From: Bacteroidales bacterium
Lineage (GTDB): Bacteria > Bacteroidota > Bacteroidia > Bacteroidales > WCHB1-69
Assembly: GCA_017395245.1 (NCBI GenBank)
Contig: JAFPVR010000109.1
Location: 1-64,000 of the forward strand
Reading direction: 5' to 3'
DNA: 64,000 nt
The translations under genes and the position numbers were made by a program. Positions 17,414-26,177 of this stretch are shown one piece after another (within the stretch, counting starts at the first letter, position 1; every line of letters begins with the position of its first letter). The notes beneath the pieces are model-generated. The model was given only the letters and a program-made list of their open reading frames with translations, did not search any database and had not been told where the DNA came from.

Positions 17414-19065
17414 CTATGCCCCAAAACAAACCACAAAAACTTGAACTCACCTGGATTGGCAAGGACGATGAGCACGAAGCCATCGAGCCTCGCATCCTCA
17501 TTGAAGACCCGAAATACAGCTACGGCGACACCGATAGCGGAAATATGCTCATCCATGGAGACAACCTTTTGGCGCTGAAGGCTTTGGAGCAGCAATACTC
17601 CAACTCCATCAAGTGCATCTATATTGATCCACCTTACAATACAGGTGCTGCTTTTGAGCATTATGATGACGGAGTAGAACATTCAATTTGGTTGTCCTTA
17701 ATGCGCGAAAGATTGGAAATTATCCATAACCTATTGGATAAAACAAATGGTTCATTGTGGATTTCGCTTGATGACAACGAACAAGCCTATTGTAAAGTGC
17801 TTTGCGATGAGATCTTTGGAAGGAAAAATTTTGTGGCTAATGTGATTTGGGAGAAAAAGTACTCTCCCCAAAATGATGCGAAATGGCTTTCGGATAGTCA
17901 TGATTTTATTTTGGTGTATGCAAAAAACAAGGAAACATGGCGTCCGAATTTATTACCTCGTTCAGAGGAAATGAATAGTAGGTATAAGAATTTGGACAAT
18001 GACCCAAGAGGCCCTTGGAAGACAGCGGATTTTTCTGTTAGGACATATAATGCCAGTTGTGATTATCCGATTACATTGCCAAGTGGCAGAATAGTCACTC
18101 CACCGGAAAGTAGAGCTTGGGTGTCAAGCAAAGAGCGTTTTGCGGAACTAGTTGCAGACAATAGAATTTGGTTCGGGAAAGATGGGAATAGTGTTCCTGC
18201 TGTTAAGAAGTTTTTGTCAGAGGTCAAGCAAGGCATGACCGCTATGACAATTTGGAAATATACAGAGGTAGGTCACAATCAAGATGCAAAAAAGGAAGTT
18301 AAAGCATTTAATATAGATGATGTTTTTGAAACTCCCAAACCAGAACGCCTTATAGAGCGTGTCCTCACACTGGGCAGCAACCCCGGCGACCTCGTTCTCG
18401 ACAGTTTCCTCGGTTCGGGCACCACGGCAGCCGTGGCGCAGAAGATGGGCAGGAGATACATCGGCATTGAGTTGGGCAACCACGCCTACACCCACTGCTA
18501 TCCGCGCCTGAAGATGGTCACCGACGGCACCGACCAAGGCGGCATCAGCAAGGCGCAGAACTGGAAAGGCGGCAGCGGCTTCAAGTTCTATGAGTTGGCC
18601 CCAAGTCTGCTGAAGCAAGACAAGTTCGGCAACCTCGTCATCAACAAGGAATACAACGCCGACATGCTGGCCGCTGCCATGGCCAAGCAGGAAGGCTACA
18701 TCTACCAGCCCGACACCGCGCTCTACTGGAAACAGGGCCGCAGCTCGGAGCACGACTACATCTACACCACCACGCAGTTCCTCACTGTCGAAAGCCTTGA
18801 CGCCATCAGCGAGACCATGCAGGAGGACGAAAGCCTTCTCATCTGCTGCACCGCCTTCCAAAAGGAGTGCGCTTCCCACGCCAAGAACATCACGGTGAAG
18901 AAAATCCCACAGATGCTCCTCGGTCGCTGCCAGTTCAACAAAGACGACTACTCCCTCAACATCATTGACATGCCCCAATTGGATGTCGAATCTGATGAAG
19001 ACTTCGAGGAAGAAACCCCAATCATCGAAAAAGAGAATAAAGAAATACAGACTTCGTTATTTTGA
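17398..19065 (+). CDS. mod: Type III restriction system DNA N6-adenine methyltransferase (Mod)
   Basis: A 555-residue beta-class methylase: the catalytic motif IV IYIDPPYNTG (about 75-85) comes before the target-recognition region, and the SAM-binding motif I LVLDSFLGSGTTAAVAQKMG (about 330-350) follows. This order and length fit Mod subunits, which both recognise DNA and modify one strand. The middle part (about 17640-18350) is clearly AT-richer than the ends of the same gene, as if the target-recognition domain had been swapped. Its ATG overlaps the SNF2 gene; the ATPase gene begins 19 bases after its stop. Sure of the family; the recognition sequence cannot be told. Confidence 0.92.
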   Translation: MENNIAMPQNKPQKLELTWIGKDDEHEAIEPRILIEDPKYSYGDTDSGNMLIHGDNLLALKALEQQYSNSIKCIYIDPPYNTGAAFEHYDDGVEHSIWLSLMRERLEIIHNLLDKTNGSLWISLDDNEQAYCKVLCDEIFGRKNFVANVIWEKKYSPQNDAKWLSDSHDFILVYAKNKETWRPNLLPRSEEMNSRYKNLDNDPRGPWKTADFSVRTYNASCDYPITLPSGRIVTPPESRAWVSSKERFAELVADNRIWFGKDGNSVPAVKKFLSEVKQGMTAMTIWKYTEVGHNQDAKKEVKAFNIDDVFETPKPERLIERVLTLGSNPGDLVLDSFLGSGTTAAVAQKMGRRYIGIELGNHAYTHCYPRLKMVTDGTDQGGISKAQNWKGGSGFKFYELAPSLLKQDKFGNLVINKEYNADMLAAAMAKQEGYIYQPDTALYWKQGRSSEHDYIYTTTQFLTVESLDAISETMQEDESLLICCTAFQKECASHAKNITVKKIPQMLLGRCQFNKDDYSLNIIDMPQLDVESDEDFEEETPIIEKENKEIQTSLF

Positions 19066-19084
19066 ACAAGAAAAACTTGGAATT

Positions 19085-20410
19085 ATGACACATATAGTAA
19101 TAAAGAATGTAGGCCCAATCAAGAACGTGGAGTTCGACTTGAACAAGATCAACGTGTTCATGGGCCCTCAAAGCAGTGGCAAAAGCACCATCGCGAAAAT
19201 TATCAGTTATTGTTCATGGTATGAAAAGAATTACATTCTCTCCGCAAAGCCCCTCAAGAATTTTTATGATGAATTACTGGAGTTCCATAATTTAGAAGAC
19301 GCCTATTTCAGTAATGAATCGTATATTGAATACAACAGCCGGAACTGTCATATAGTATTTTGCGGGAGTGACAAGGGAAACGTAAAAATAGAGGCGACAT
19401 TTGATGCTGATAATGTTTTCAAAAACGAGAAGATCGAATATATTCCTGCTGAAAGGAATATCGTCGCCATTCCTGGCATTGGGGAATATAATAAAGGGCA
19501 TAATAACATATTGGGGTTCCTTTACGAATGGTTTGATGCTAAAAGGGAAAAGAAAAATGCGACAAAATTTGCCCTCCCTTTAAAATCGTTAGGCGATATT
19601 TCTTACTATTACACGCAAGAAGATGATGCCGACCATCTTGTTCTCAGTGATGGAAAGGAAATACGACTTCAACATTCGTCAAGTGGTTTGATTTCCACTA
19701 CACCATTGATTGTCGTTTTTGATCACATTATCAATGGGATTTATTTGAAAAAGAGAATCAAATCCCCGTTTGAAATAGTTAACCTGATTGCAAAATTAGA
19801 TTCCTATGATGACGATGCAAAAAAACGCTTCCAAAATTTGTTGAACAAAATGGGCGAGAACCAAGCTCTCATTAATAATTTGAAAGAAAAAATGGAAAAG
19901 CTGGCAATCAACGGTGATGCAACAACTATGAAAAGTTTAGAGGAGCTGGAGAAAAGCATCAGACATTTACAACGAGATATAAGCAATGAGATGGGAATCG
20001 ATGCAGATTATAACTATTCGAAAGTTATCATTGAGGAACCAGAATCAAATCTTTTCCCAAACACTCAACAAGAATTGGTTTACTATATGTTATCTACCTT
20101 AAATAATTCCTCACGAGAACATCAATTGGTTCTGACAACTCATAGTCCGTACATCCTCTTTTCATTGAACAATTGCATGATGGGTGGCTTAGTAAAGGAC
20201 AACATCCCTGAAGAGGAACAGAAAACATTCGATTCCTGTCAAGCTTGGATTGACCCGAAAAAGGTTTCTATCTATGAAATCCACGAAGGTTCATTGAAAT
20301 CTATTCAGGACGAAGATGGCATCATTGAAGATAACTATCTGAACAAGGCCTACAAAGAGAATTCCGCTGAATATCTTTCACTTCTAAACTACTTTGAAGA
20401 TGAAGAATAG
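19085..20410 (+). CDS. AAA-type/ABC-like P-loop ATPase of the OLD/PtuA kind
   Basis: A 441-residue ATPase starting MTHIVIKNVGPIKNVEFDLN. Walker A is FMGPQSSGKSTIAK (about 24-37), the signature-like IRLQHSSSGLISTTPL is near 200, Walker B is VIIEEPESNLFP (about 315-325) and the switch His is in LVLTTHSPYILFSLNN. Between the two halves is a predicted helical/coiled-coil arm. This is the AAA_15/AAA_21 type found in OLD nucleases, Septu PtuA, Gabija and PARIS AriA. No TOPRIM or nuclease domain is fused; the next gene overlaps by 11 bases and may supply it. An upstream in-frame ATG at 18965 lies in mod and was rejected. It sits between mod and res. Confidence 0.82.
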   Translation: MTHIVIKNVGPIKNVEFDLNKINVFMGPQSSGKSTIAKIISYCSWYEKNYILSAKPLKNFYDELLEFHNLEDAYFSNESYIEYNSRNCHIVFCGSDKGNVKIEATFDADNVFKNEKIEYIPAERNIVAIPGIGEYNKGHNNILGFLYEWFDAKREKKNATKFALPLKSLGDISYYYTQEDDADHLVLSDGKEIRLQHSSSGLISTTPLIVVFDHIINGIYLKKRIKSPFEIVNLIAKLDSYDDDAKKRFQNLLNKMGENQALINNLKEKMEKLAINGDATTMKSLEELEKSIRHLQRDISNEMGIDADYNYSKVIIEEPESNLFPNTQQELVYYMLSTLNNSSREHQLVLTTHSPYILFSLNNCMMGGLVKDNIPEEEQKTFDSCQAWIDPKKVSIYEIHEGSLKSIQDEDGIIEDNYLNKAYKENSAEYLSLLNYFEDEE

Positions 20411-21023
20411 GATTTTGGCGGCATATCCGGATTCGGAGTTTGGAACCACTAATGCCCAGCAAATATTTGTTGCAGACTTCACAGAACGTACTAAAAGTGT
20501 GCGAGGTGTAGAAATACATGAAGTTCTACCCAAAGATCCCAAAGACGAGACTATTGACATGGATTGTTGTGCCATCTCTAATGAAACAAACCTTCAAATT
20601 GACTACAATGTGTTTCGTGATAACCAATTCAAAGACGAAGAGGACGAAGACTTGAAACATGGGGAATGTTGTTTGTTTCCAAATGATAATGATGAGAAGA
20701 CGTGGATTTTATTTATCGAAATCAAAGATTGTAAAGGAAGTAGGATATTTAGGTACAAACAGGATGTAAAAGATAAACTGATACTGAATGTAGGAGAATT
20801 TCGGAGAAAAGGAATTCTGCTAAAGAACAATATCTATGGGGTAACCTCCTTCCCTAGAAAAAAAACAGAATTTAATGAAATGATTGTAACAGATCCTACC
20901 GAGTATAAAACTTTTTACAAAAAGTATGGTATTCATCTGGTTCCTACAAATGAAGTTTCAATAAAAGACAATACAATCATAGAGTTTTATAAAAGAAATG
21001 AACCCAACAGCCAACAATATTAA
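20400..21023 (+). CDS. Putative PD-(D/E)XK-like nuclease partner of the ATPase
   Basis: A 207-residue protein with no family that I recognise. Its start overlaps the ATPase by 11 bases and its end overlaps res by 26, so it is surely translated with them. A beta-strand stretch WILFIEIKDCKGSRIFRYKQ (about residues 100-120) carries the (I/V)E(I/V)K signature of the PD-(D/E)XK fold, followed by a helix (DVKDKLILNVGEF), and an acidic stretch (DEEDEDLKHGE) precedes it. Together with the ATPase this would form an ATPase-effector pair as in other defence modules. An alternative TTG start lies 6 bases upstream. The nuclease call is an inference from one motif. Confidence 0.5.
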   Translation: MKNRILAAYPDSEFGTTNAQQIFVADFTERTKSVRGVEIHEVLPKDPKDETIDMDCCAISNETNLQIDYNVFRDNQFKDEEDEDLKHGECCLFPNDNDEKTWILFIEIKDCKGSRIFRYKQDVKDKLILNVGEFRRKGILLKNNIYGVTSFPRKKTEFNEMIVTDPTEYKTFYKKYGIHLVPTNEVSIKDNTIIEFYKRNEPNSQQY

Positions 21024-23673
21024 GCAGCGCATGTCGCTTCGCGAGCCTTTGGGCAAGGCACTTGACGTGGTCGTGAAACTTACAGAGGAATTATCTTTGC
21101 AGAAACCCGAAACCCAAGAGAAAGGCGATTTCTTAAAAACGGAAATGGCAAAGGTGCAAGAAATCTGCCCCCAGTGCAAAGATTTCGAACGTGATTTTCC
21201 TTCTTTTGCTTTTTCAATAGCTACAGGCATTGGAAAAACAAGGTTGATGGGGGCTTGCATTGCCTATCTGTATCTTAAAAAAGGCATCCGGCATTTCTTC
21301 GTATTGGCACCTAACTTAACACTTTACCAGAAACTAATTCGTGACTTTAATGACACTTCGTATGAGAAGTACGTCTTCAAAGGTATTTCGGAATTTGTTC
21401 ATAATAAACCTGTTGTAATCACAGGAGAGAACTACGACCAAGCTCATTCCTTCTTCTCAGAAAAAGAAGTGCAAATAAATGTGTTCAACATCTCAAAATT
21501 CAATTCAGACAACAAGGATAGTAAACGGGGAGCCCCAAAGATGAAGCGTTTGTCTGAGTATTTGGGTCAATCCTATTTCAATTATTTGGCTAATCTTGAT
21601 GATTTGGTTATATTAATGGATGAGGCACACCGTTATCATGCTGATGCTTCTCGCAATGCCATCAATGAATTGCAGCCCATTTTGGGTTTGGAAATGACAG
21701 CCACTCCATACGATGAAAAAGGCAAGTCATTCAAGAACATTGTGTATGAGTACAATCTGGCTGAAGCGCTGGCAGAAGGCAAATACGTGAAAAATCCGAC
21801 CATCGCCAAACGTAGGAATTTCGAGAAGAAAGATCAAACGCCAGAGGAGTTAGATGTGTTGAAATTGGAGGATGCCATCAGTGTACATGAACATACTAAA
21901 CTGCATCTGGAATTATATGCGAAAGAAAATAATGTCCCACAAGTAAAACCCTTTATTTTAGTAGTTTGCAAGAACATACAACATGCTAACGAAACCGTTG
22001 ATTTGATAGAAAATAAAATCTATGATGGCAAATACAAGGGTAAGGTTTTACAGATTGACAGTTCCACGAAAAAGAACGAAGAAATTGACCAACAGTTTGT
22101 TTCGTTGGAAGACCCGAAGAACCAAATTGAAATTGTAGTTCATGTCAATATGCTGAAAGAAGGTTGGGACGTCACCAATCTCTACACCATTGTACCACTA
22201 CGTGCCGCTGATGCCATAACATTGGTTGAACAGACTATCGGGCGCGGCTTGCGCCTTCCCTATGGAGGCAAACGGACAGGAAATGCCGAAGTTGACAAGT
22301 TAACCGTCATTGCCCATGAGAATTTTGACGAAGTCATTAATAGAGCGAAAGATCCAAATTCATTACTTAACAAACTGAGTTATATCGAATTGGACGACAA
22401 TGATTTGAAACCCATTTCAGGCCAAATTGTCAAAGGAAAGACTTCAATACAGGAAAAACTTGACCAAGAAAGACAAAAAGCGGAAATTGAACTTGACAAA
22501 GCCAAAGCCAAGGCGATTTACGATGCTCGTGTAGCCGTGTGGGATGCCATTCCCAAGATGAACACCGTGGTGAAGAACAAGGAGGAGTTGTCAAAACCTG
22601 AAAACATAGAAAAGCTAAAAGACATTACAGAACGTAGTATCAGGGAAAAAGCAAAGGAATCCAATTCTTTATTTGCTGAAGAGGAAGCGGAAAGTCAAAT
22701 TCGGGAAGTGATGCCGGTAATCAATCTCGTAGTCCAAGATTATATTGACAACATCATAGAGATTCCCCGTGTAGTTGTTGAACAGCCAAAAGCAACCGCC
22801 GTTTTTCATCATTTTGACTTGGACACTTCAGAAGGTTTTTCATTTCCCGAATTAAACAATGAAATTGTCCGTATGGGATTGAAGGACAATGAAGTTGAAG
22901 TACTGACTGCTATCTCAAGTGGATATTTTGATGACCCATTGAAAGAAATTGTTGCCCAGTTGATGAATTTTGAGGAGGTGGATTACGATGAAAACGCCGA
23001 TTTGCTATTTCATTTGGCGGGTCAAGCAATTGAGGCAGTGAGGAAGCAAACGCAAGAAGGGAACGATGTCGCCAACAAAGTGCATCAATTCAAAATGGCG
23101 ATTGCCACCCGGATTTATAACCAAATGAAAGAACATTTCACTTTGGAGAAGAAAGGTTATGCAAGTTCCAAAGTGCTTCCATTTGTGGAATTGTTGCCGC
23201 AACATTTAACAGAAGAAACATCATACGGTTATAGGGATTACCGACTTCCGTTTGCCAACAACCAAAAATCCTTGGTGAAGAAATACATCTTTACAGGTTT
23301 TATGAAATCTTATTATTTGAACTACAAATTTGATAGCTCAACAGAATTGGATTTTGCCTTTTTACTTGAAAACGACGATAATATACTGAAATGGCTCCGT
23401 CCAGTTCCAAACCAGTTCAAAATCTATTGGGGAAATGGAACTCATTTGTATGAACCTGATTTTGTGGTAGAAACAAAAGACAAAATCTACATGATTGAGA
23501 CCAAGGCTGAAAAAGATATGAGCAATGAGGATGTGATAGAGAAGAAAAGGGCAGCAGAGGAGTATTGTCGCGTGGTCTCAAAGGTGACAACAAAACCTTG
23601 GCTATATGTTTTAATACCACATGATGCAGTGATTAAAACGAAACAGTTTGAGTTTATAATCAGTTCCTTATAA
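20998..23673 (+). CDS. res: Type III restriction endonuclease subunit (Res)
   Basis: An 891-residue SF2 helicase-nuclease. Walker A is FSIATGIGKTRLMGACI (ATGIGKT 75-81), the DEAH box is LMDEAHRYH (208-211), motif III is LGLEMTATPYD, and motifs V-VI read NMLKEGWDVTNLYTIVPLRA and VEQTIGRGLRLPYGG. The C-terminus carries a PD-(D/E)XK nuclease: LYEPDFVVETKDKIYMIETKAEKD (Asp about 821, E-x-K about 833). This is the full type III Res layout. It is the last gene of the five-gene operon and overlaps the previous one by 26 bases. Res cuts unmodified DNA together with Mod. Confidence 0.9.
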   Translation: MNPTANNIKQRMSLREPLGKALDVVVKLTEELSLQKPETQEKGDFLKTEMAKVQEICPQCKDFERDFPSFAFSIATGIGKTRLMGACIAYLYLKKGIRHFFVLAPNLTLYQKLIRDFNDTSYEKYVFKGISEFVHNKPVVITGENYDQAHSFFSEKEVQINVFNISKFNSDNKDSKRGAPKMKRLSEYLGQSYFNYLANLDDLVILMDEAHRYHADASRNAINELQPILGLEMTATPYDEKGKSFKNIVYEYNLAEALAEGKYVKNPTIAKRRNFEKKDQTPEELDVLKLEDAISVHEHTKLHLELYAKENNVPQVKPFILVVCKNIQHANETVDLIENKIYDGKYKGKVLQIDSSTKKNEEIDQQFVSLEDPKNQIEIVVHVNMLKEGWDVTNLYTIVPLRAADAITLVEQTIGRGLRLPYGGKRTGNAEVDKLTVIAHENFDEVINRAKDPNSLLNKLSYIELDDNDLKPISGQIVKGKTSIQEKLDQERQKAEIELDKAKAKAIYDARVAVWDAIPKMNTVVKNKEELSKPENIEKLKDITERSIREKAKESNSLFAEEEAESQIREVMPVINLVVQDYIDNIIEIPRVVVEQPKATAVFHHFDLDTSEGFSFPELNNEIVRMGLKDNEVEVLTAISSGYFDDPLKEIVAQLMNFEEVDYDENADLLFHLAGQAIEAVRKQTQEGNDVANKVHQFKMAIATRIYNQMKEHFTLEKKGYASSKVLPFVELLPQHLTEETSYGYRDYRLPFANNQKSLVKKYIFTGFMKSYYLNYKFDSSTELDFAFLLENDDNILKWLRPVPNQFKIYWGNGTHLYEPDFVVETKDKIYMIETKAEKDMSNEDVIEKKRAAEEYCRVVSKVTTKPWLYVLIPHDAVIKTKQFEFIISSL

Positions 23674-23758
23674 TTCTCATTTAAATACAACTCACCACGC
23701 ACGAATTTGAGAGAAAAACTCATCACCTAATCAGAAAACCATTTAAATCCCATACATC

Positions 23759-24400
23759 ATGTCACGATTAAGCGATTTATACAAGGCAATGGAGACATTG
23801 CGGAAAGAAGGCCTCTCCCTGAATGAGGATTTGGATCGGCAAGTTAGCGAACTGGAGGAAAACATCATCAAAAAAGAGATTCTTCCTGTCGTCACGGAAA
23901 CCATCGAGCCCTCGCTGAAGCAGGTTCAGCGAGATCTGGTGTTGGTGGTTGACTACCACCCTGGCGAGCCTATCAGTGTGGCATTAAGCCGCAAAACAAA
24001 CATCACCGCACTGATTAACGCAAAACGTCTTGAAGCTGATCCCGATGCTGTCCATAAAGAGGTCGGTCCGAATAAAGTCAAGAGGACAAACATCGCACCG
24101 AGGACCGGACTCTGTGTCACTCGGAAAGACGGTTCAATATTGCAAGAACACGACGCCGCATCAACGTTTACGACTGCCATTATCGAAGCCGGCTTGCAAA
24201 ATGTTAAAGCTTTGGGGTTAATGTTCTCCCATTTTAACATTGTATCGACCACCGATACTCCAAAAAACGGACGAGTGCCTCGAAAAGTCGCTCCAGGCTT
24301 GTATGTCCACACTCACAGCAGCACAATGGACAAAAAGAAAATGTTGGATCGAATCAACAAGGCACTCAATATGGGCTGGACGGTGGAGATTGTCAAATGA
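23759..24400 (+). CDS. Conserved-looking hypothetical protein next to defence operon
   Basis: A 213-residue soluble protein, family not recognised. Residues 1-60 are a charged helical region (MSRLSDLYKAMETLRKEGLS). Residues about 65-213 look like a compact alpha/beta domain (VVDYHPGEPISVALSRKTNI ... GLYVHTHSSTMDKKKMLDRI). No signal peptide, membrane helix or known catalytic motif is seen. It is 86 bases after res and 44 bases before ndpA, so it may be the right edge of the accessory block; its codon use is between the two. Confidence 0.6.
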   Translation: MSRLSDLYKAMETLRKEGLSLNEDLDRQVSELEENIIKKEILPVVTETIEPSLKQVQRDLVLVVDYHPGEPISVALSRKTNITALINAKRLEADPDAVHKEVGPNKVKRTNIAPRTGLCVTRKDGSILQEHDAASTFTTAIIEAGLQNVKALGLMFSHFNIVSTTDTPKNGRVPRKVAPGLYVHTHSSTMDKKKMLDRINKALNMGWTVEIVK

Positions 24401-24443
24401 AAAGTCTGCCATCATCACCACCCACACCCCTAACCACCATCTT

Positions 24444-25466
24444 ATGAGCACCATCTATAACATATCCCTCCACCTTGTGGGGAATTCCGGAGTGGCGGAA
24501 GGACTCGTCCTGGCGCAGGAAGGCCTTCAACTCTCCGACAGCGTGCACGAGCTGCTCACCGACTATTTCCTCTCCCCCTTCTCCTCCGAAGAACTCTTCG
24601 AACTCTACCACGACAGCGGCATCGAGTTCAACGTGGTCTATGGCGCGGCGTCAAGGATCTTCGACGACCCCGAAACGCTCCACGAGCAGTCGGTGAACCT
24701 CGCCAAACACCTCTACGAGCAGAGCTCCCACCCGAAAATCAAGGGCGGCGAGTTCTACACCGTCTATTTCCGCGACTGCATCGTGGATGGCGACACCGTG
24801 GATGCCGTCGGACTGTTCAAGTCGGAGAACAAGGACACTTTCCTGCGGGTGCTGCACGAGGGCGGCAACTTCAACCTCGAGAGCGAGCAAGGCATCAACA
24901 TCAAGAAACTCGACAAGGGCTGCCTCATCTTCAACAAGGAGCGCGAAAACGGCTATGTGGTTGCCGTGGTCGACAACACCAACCGCGGCATCGAGGCGCA
25001 ATACTGGATGGACGACTTCCTGCACGTGCGCCAGCGCAAGGACGGCTATGCGAACACGCAGAACGCGATGGCCATGGCCAAGAACTTCGTCACCAAGGCA
25101 CTGCCCGAACAGTTCGAGGTCTCCAAGGCCGACCAAATCGACCTGCTGAACCGCTCCTTAGAGTTCTTCAAGGAGAACGACACCTTCGAGATGGAAGAGT
25201 TCGCCAACGAGGTCATCGAACAGCCCGAGGTCATCGAGAGCTTCCGCCAGTACAAACGGAGCTTCGAGGAGGAGAACGACGTGGTGATCGACGACAGCTT
25301 CGACATCTCCGACTACGCCTTTCGCCGCCAGCAACGCTCCTACAAGCGCGTCATCCGCCTCGACCGCAAGATCCAGATCATCATCGACGGCAACCGCGAC
25401 CACGTGGAACAGGGCGAGGACGAGCGCGGGAAATTCTACAAGGTGTATTATAGCGAGGAGGAGTGA
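24444..25466 (+). CDS. NdpA-like nucleoid-associated protein (NA37 family)
   Basis: A 340-residue protein. The chain SSHPKIKGGEFYTVYFRDCI and the later EKGCLIFNKE-like segment (KGCLIFNKERENGYVVAVVD) followed by EAQYWMDDFLHVRQRKDGYA are typical of the NdpA/YejK nucleoid-associated family in Bacteroidetes. The last part is acidic and charged (FEEENDVVIDDSF). Family members bind the nucleoid; the precise role is unclear. The ATG at 24444 is chosen; the frame is open upstream to 24240 but that region overlaps the previous gene. GC-rich third positions return here, so it belongs to the core genome. Confidence 0.72.
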   Translation: MSTIYNISLHLVGNSGVAEGLVLAQEGLQLSDSVHELLTDYFLSPFSSEELFELYHDSGIEFNVVYGAASRIFDDPETLHEQSVNLAKHLYEQSSHPKIKGGEFYTVYFRDCIVDGDTVDAVGLFKSENKDTFLRVLHEGGNFNLESEQGINIKKLDKGCLIFNKERENGYVVAVVDNTNRGIEAQYWMDDFLHVRQRKDGYANTQNAMAMAKNFVTKALPEQFEVSKADQIDLLNRSLEFFKENDTFEMEEFANEVIEQPEVIESFRQYKRSFEEENDVVIDDSFDISDYAFRRQQRSYKRVIRLDRKIQIIIDGNRDHVEQGEDERGKFYKVYYSEEE

Positions 25467-25584
25467 CCGTTTCGACCCCACTCCAAGCCTTCCTCTGCGA
25501 AGTGATCCCTTTTTCGGGAAATAACGCCGACATTGCCGCAATCGCCTGAAAAATTTATTTCACGCAACATATCCTCAAAAATAC

Positions 25585-25592
25585 TATTTTTG
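25585..25592 (+). promoter_or_regulatory. TAnnTTTG promoter element for tsaC operon
   Basis: TATTTTTG matches the Bacteroidetes -7 consensus, 19 bases before the tsaC start codon. It could drive tsaC, coaD and the following thioredoxin-fold genes, which are closely spaced. Confidence 0.6.
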
Positions 25593-25611
25593 CAGGTTAA
25601 TTTTTTCTGTC

Positions 25612-26175
25612 ATGGAAGAGGAAGTTGAAAAATGCGTTTCCCTGCTGAAAGAGGGCAAGGTGATTTTGTATCCCACTGATACAGTGTGGGGTATCGGTTG
25701 TGATGCCACCAATGAGGAGGCCATCACGAGGGTGTATCGCATCAAACAGCGCAACGAGAAGAAGAGCATGATTATCCTGCTCGATTCGATGCAGCGGCTG
25801 CCGATGTACGTGCAGAAGATTCCGCTGATTGCGTGGGATCTGCTTGCGCACGTCACCCGTCCCACGACTTTCGTCTACCAGACCGCCTACAACCTGCCGG
25901 AGAAGCTCATCCACGAAGACGGCACCATCGCCGTGCGCATCGTGCAGAACGACTTCTGCCGCAAGGTGATCCGCGAACTCGGGCACCCGCTCGTCTCCAC
26001 CTCGGCCAACATCGCCGGCGAGCCCACCCCGCAGACCTTCGACAAAATCTCGCAAGAGGTTATCAGCCAGATGGATTACGTGGTTTCGCAAGAACAGTCC
26101 ACCTCCGTGGAGTTCAAGCCCTCACGCCTCATCAAGTTCCTCGACGACTACAACTTCACCATTATCCGCGACTGA
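25612..26175 (+). CDS. tsaC: Threonylcarbamoyl-AMP synthase (TsaC/YrdC/Sua5 family)
   Basis: A 187-residue YrdC-domain protein. It makes L-threonylcarbamoyl-AMP from threonine, bicarbonate and ATP, the first step of the t6A37 modification of tRNAs reading ANN codons. The signature is seen in KVILYPTDTVWGIGCDATNE (about 15-34), the basic KQRNEKKSMIILL stretch (about 45-57) and PLVSTSANIAGEPTP (about 126-140). It has only the YrdC domain, without the Sua5 C-terminal domain. coaD begins 3 bases after its stop codon. Confidence 0.9.
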   Translation: MEEEVEKCVSLLKEGKVILYPTDTVWGIGCDATNEEAITRVYRIKQRNEKKSMIILLDSMQRLPMYVQKIPLIAWDLLAHVTRPTTFVYQTAYNLPEKLIHEDGTIAVRIVQNDFCRKVIRELGHPLVSTSANIAGEPTPQTFDKISQEVISQMDYVVSQEQSTSVEFKPSRLIKFLDDYNFTIIRD

Positions 26176-26177
26176 CC

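Noticed and set aside
14504-23673. The defence operon as DISARM or BREX
   Set aside because: A SNF2 helicase and a methylase are present, but DrmA/DrmB/DrmC and the BREX hallmark genes PglZ and BrxC are not; the methylase and helicase-nuclease are of type III.
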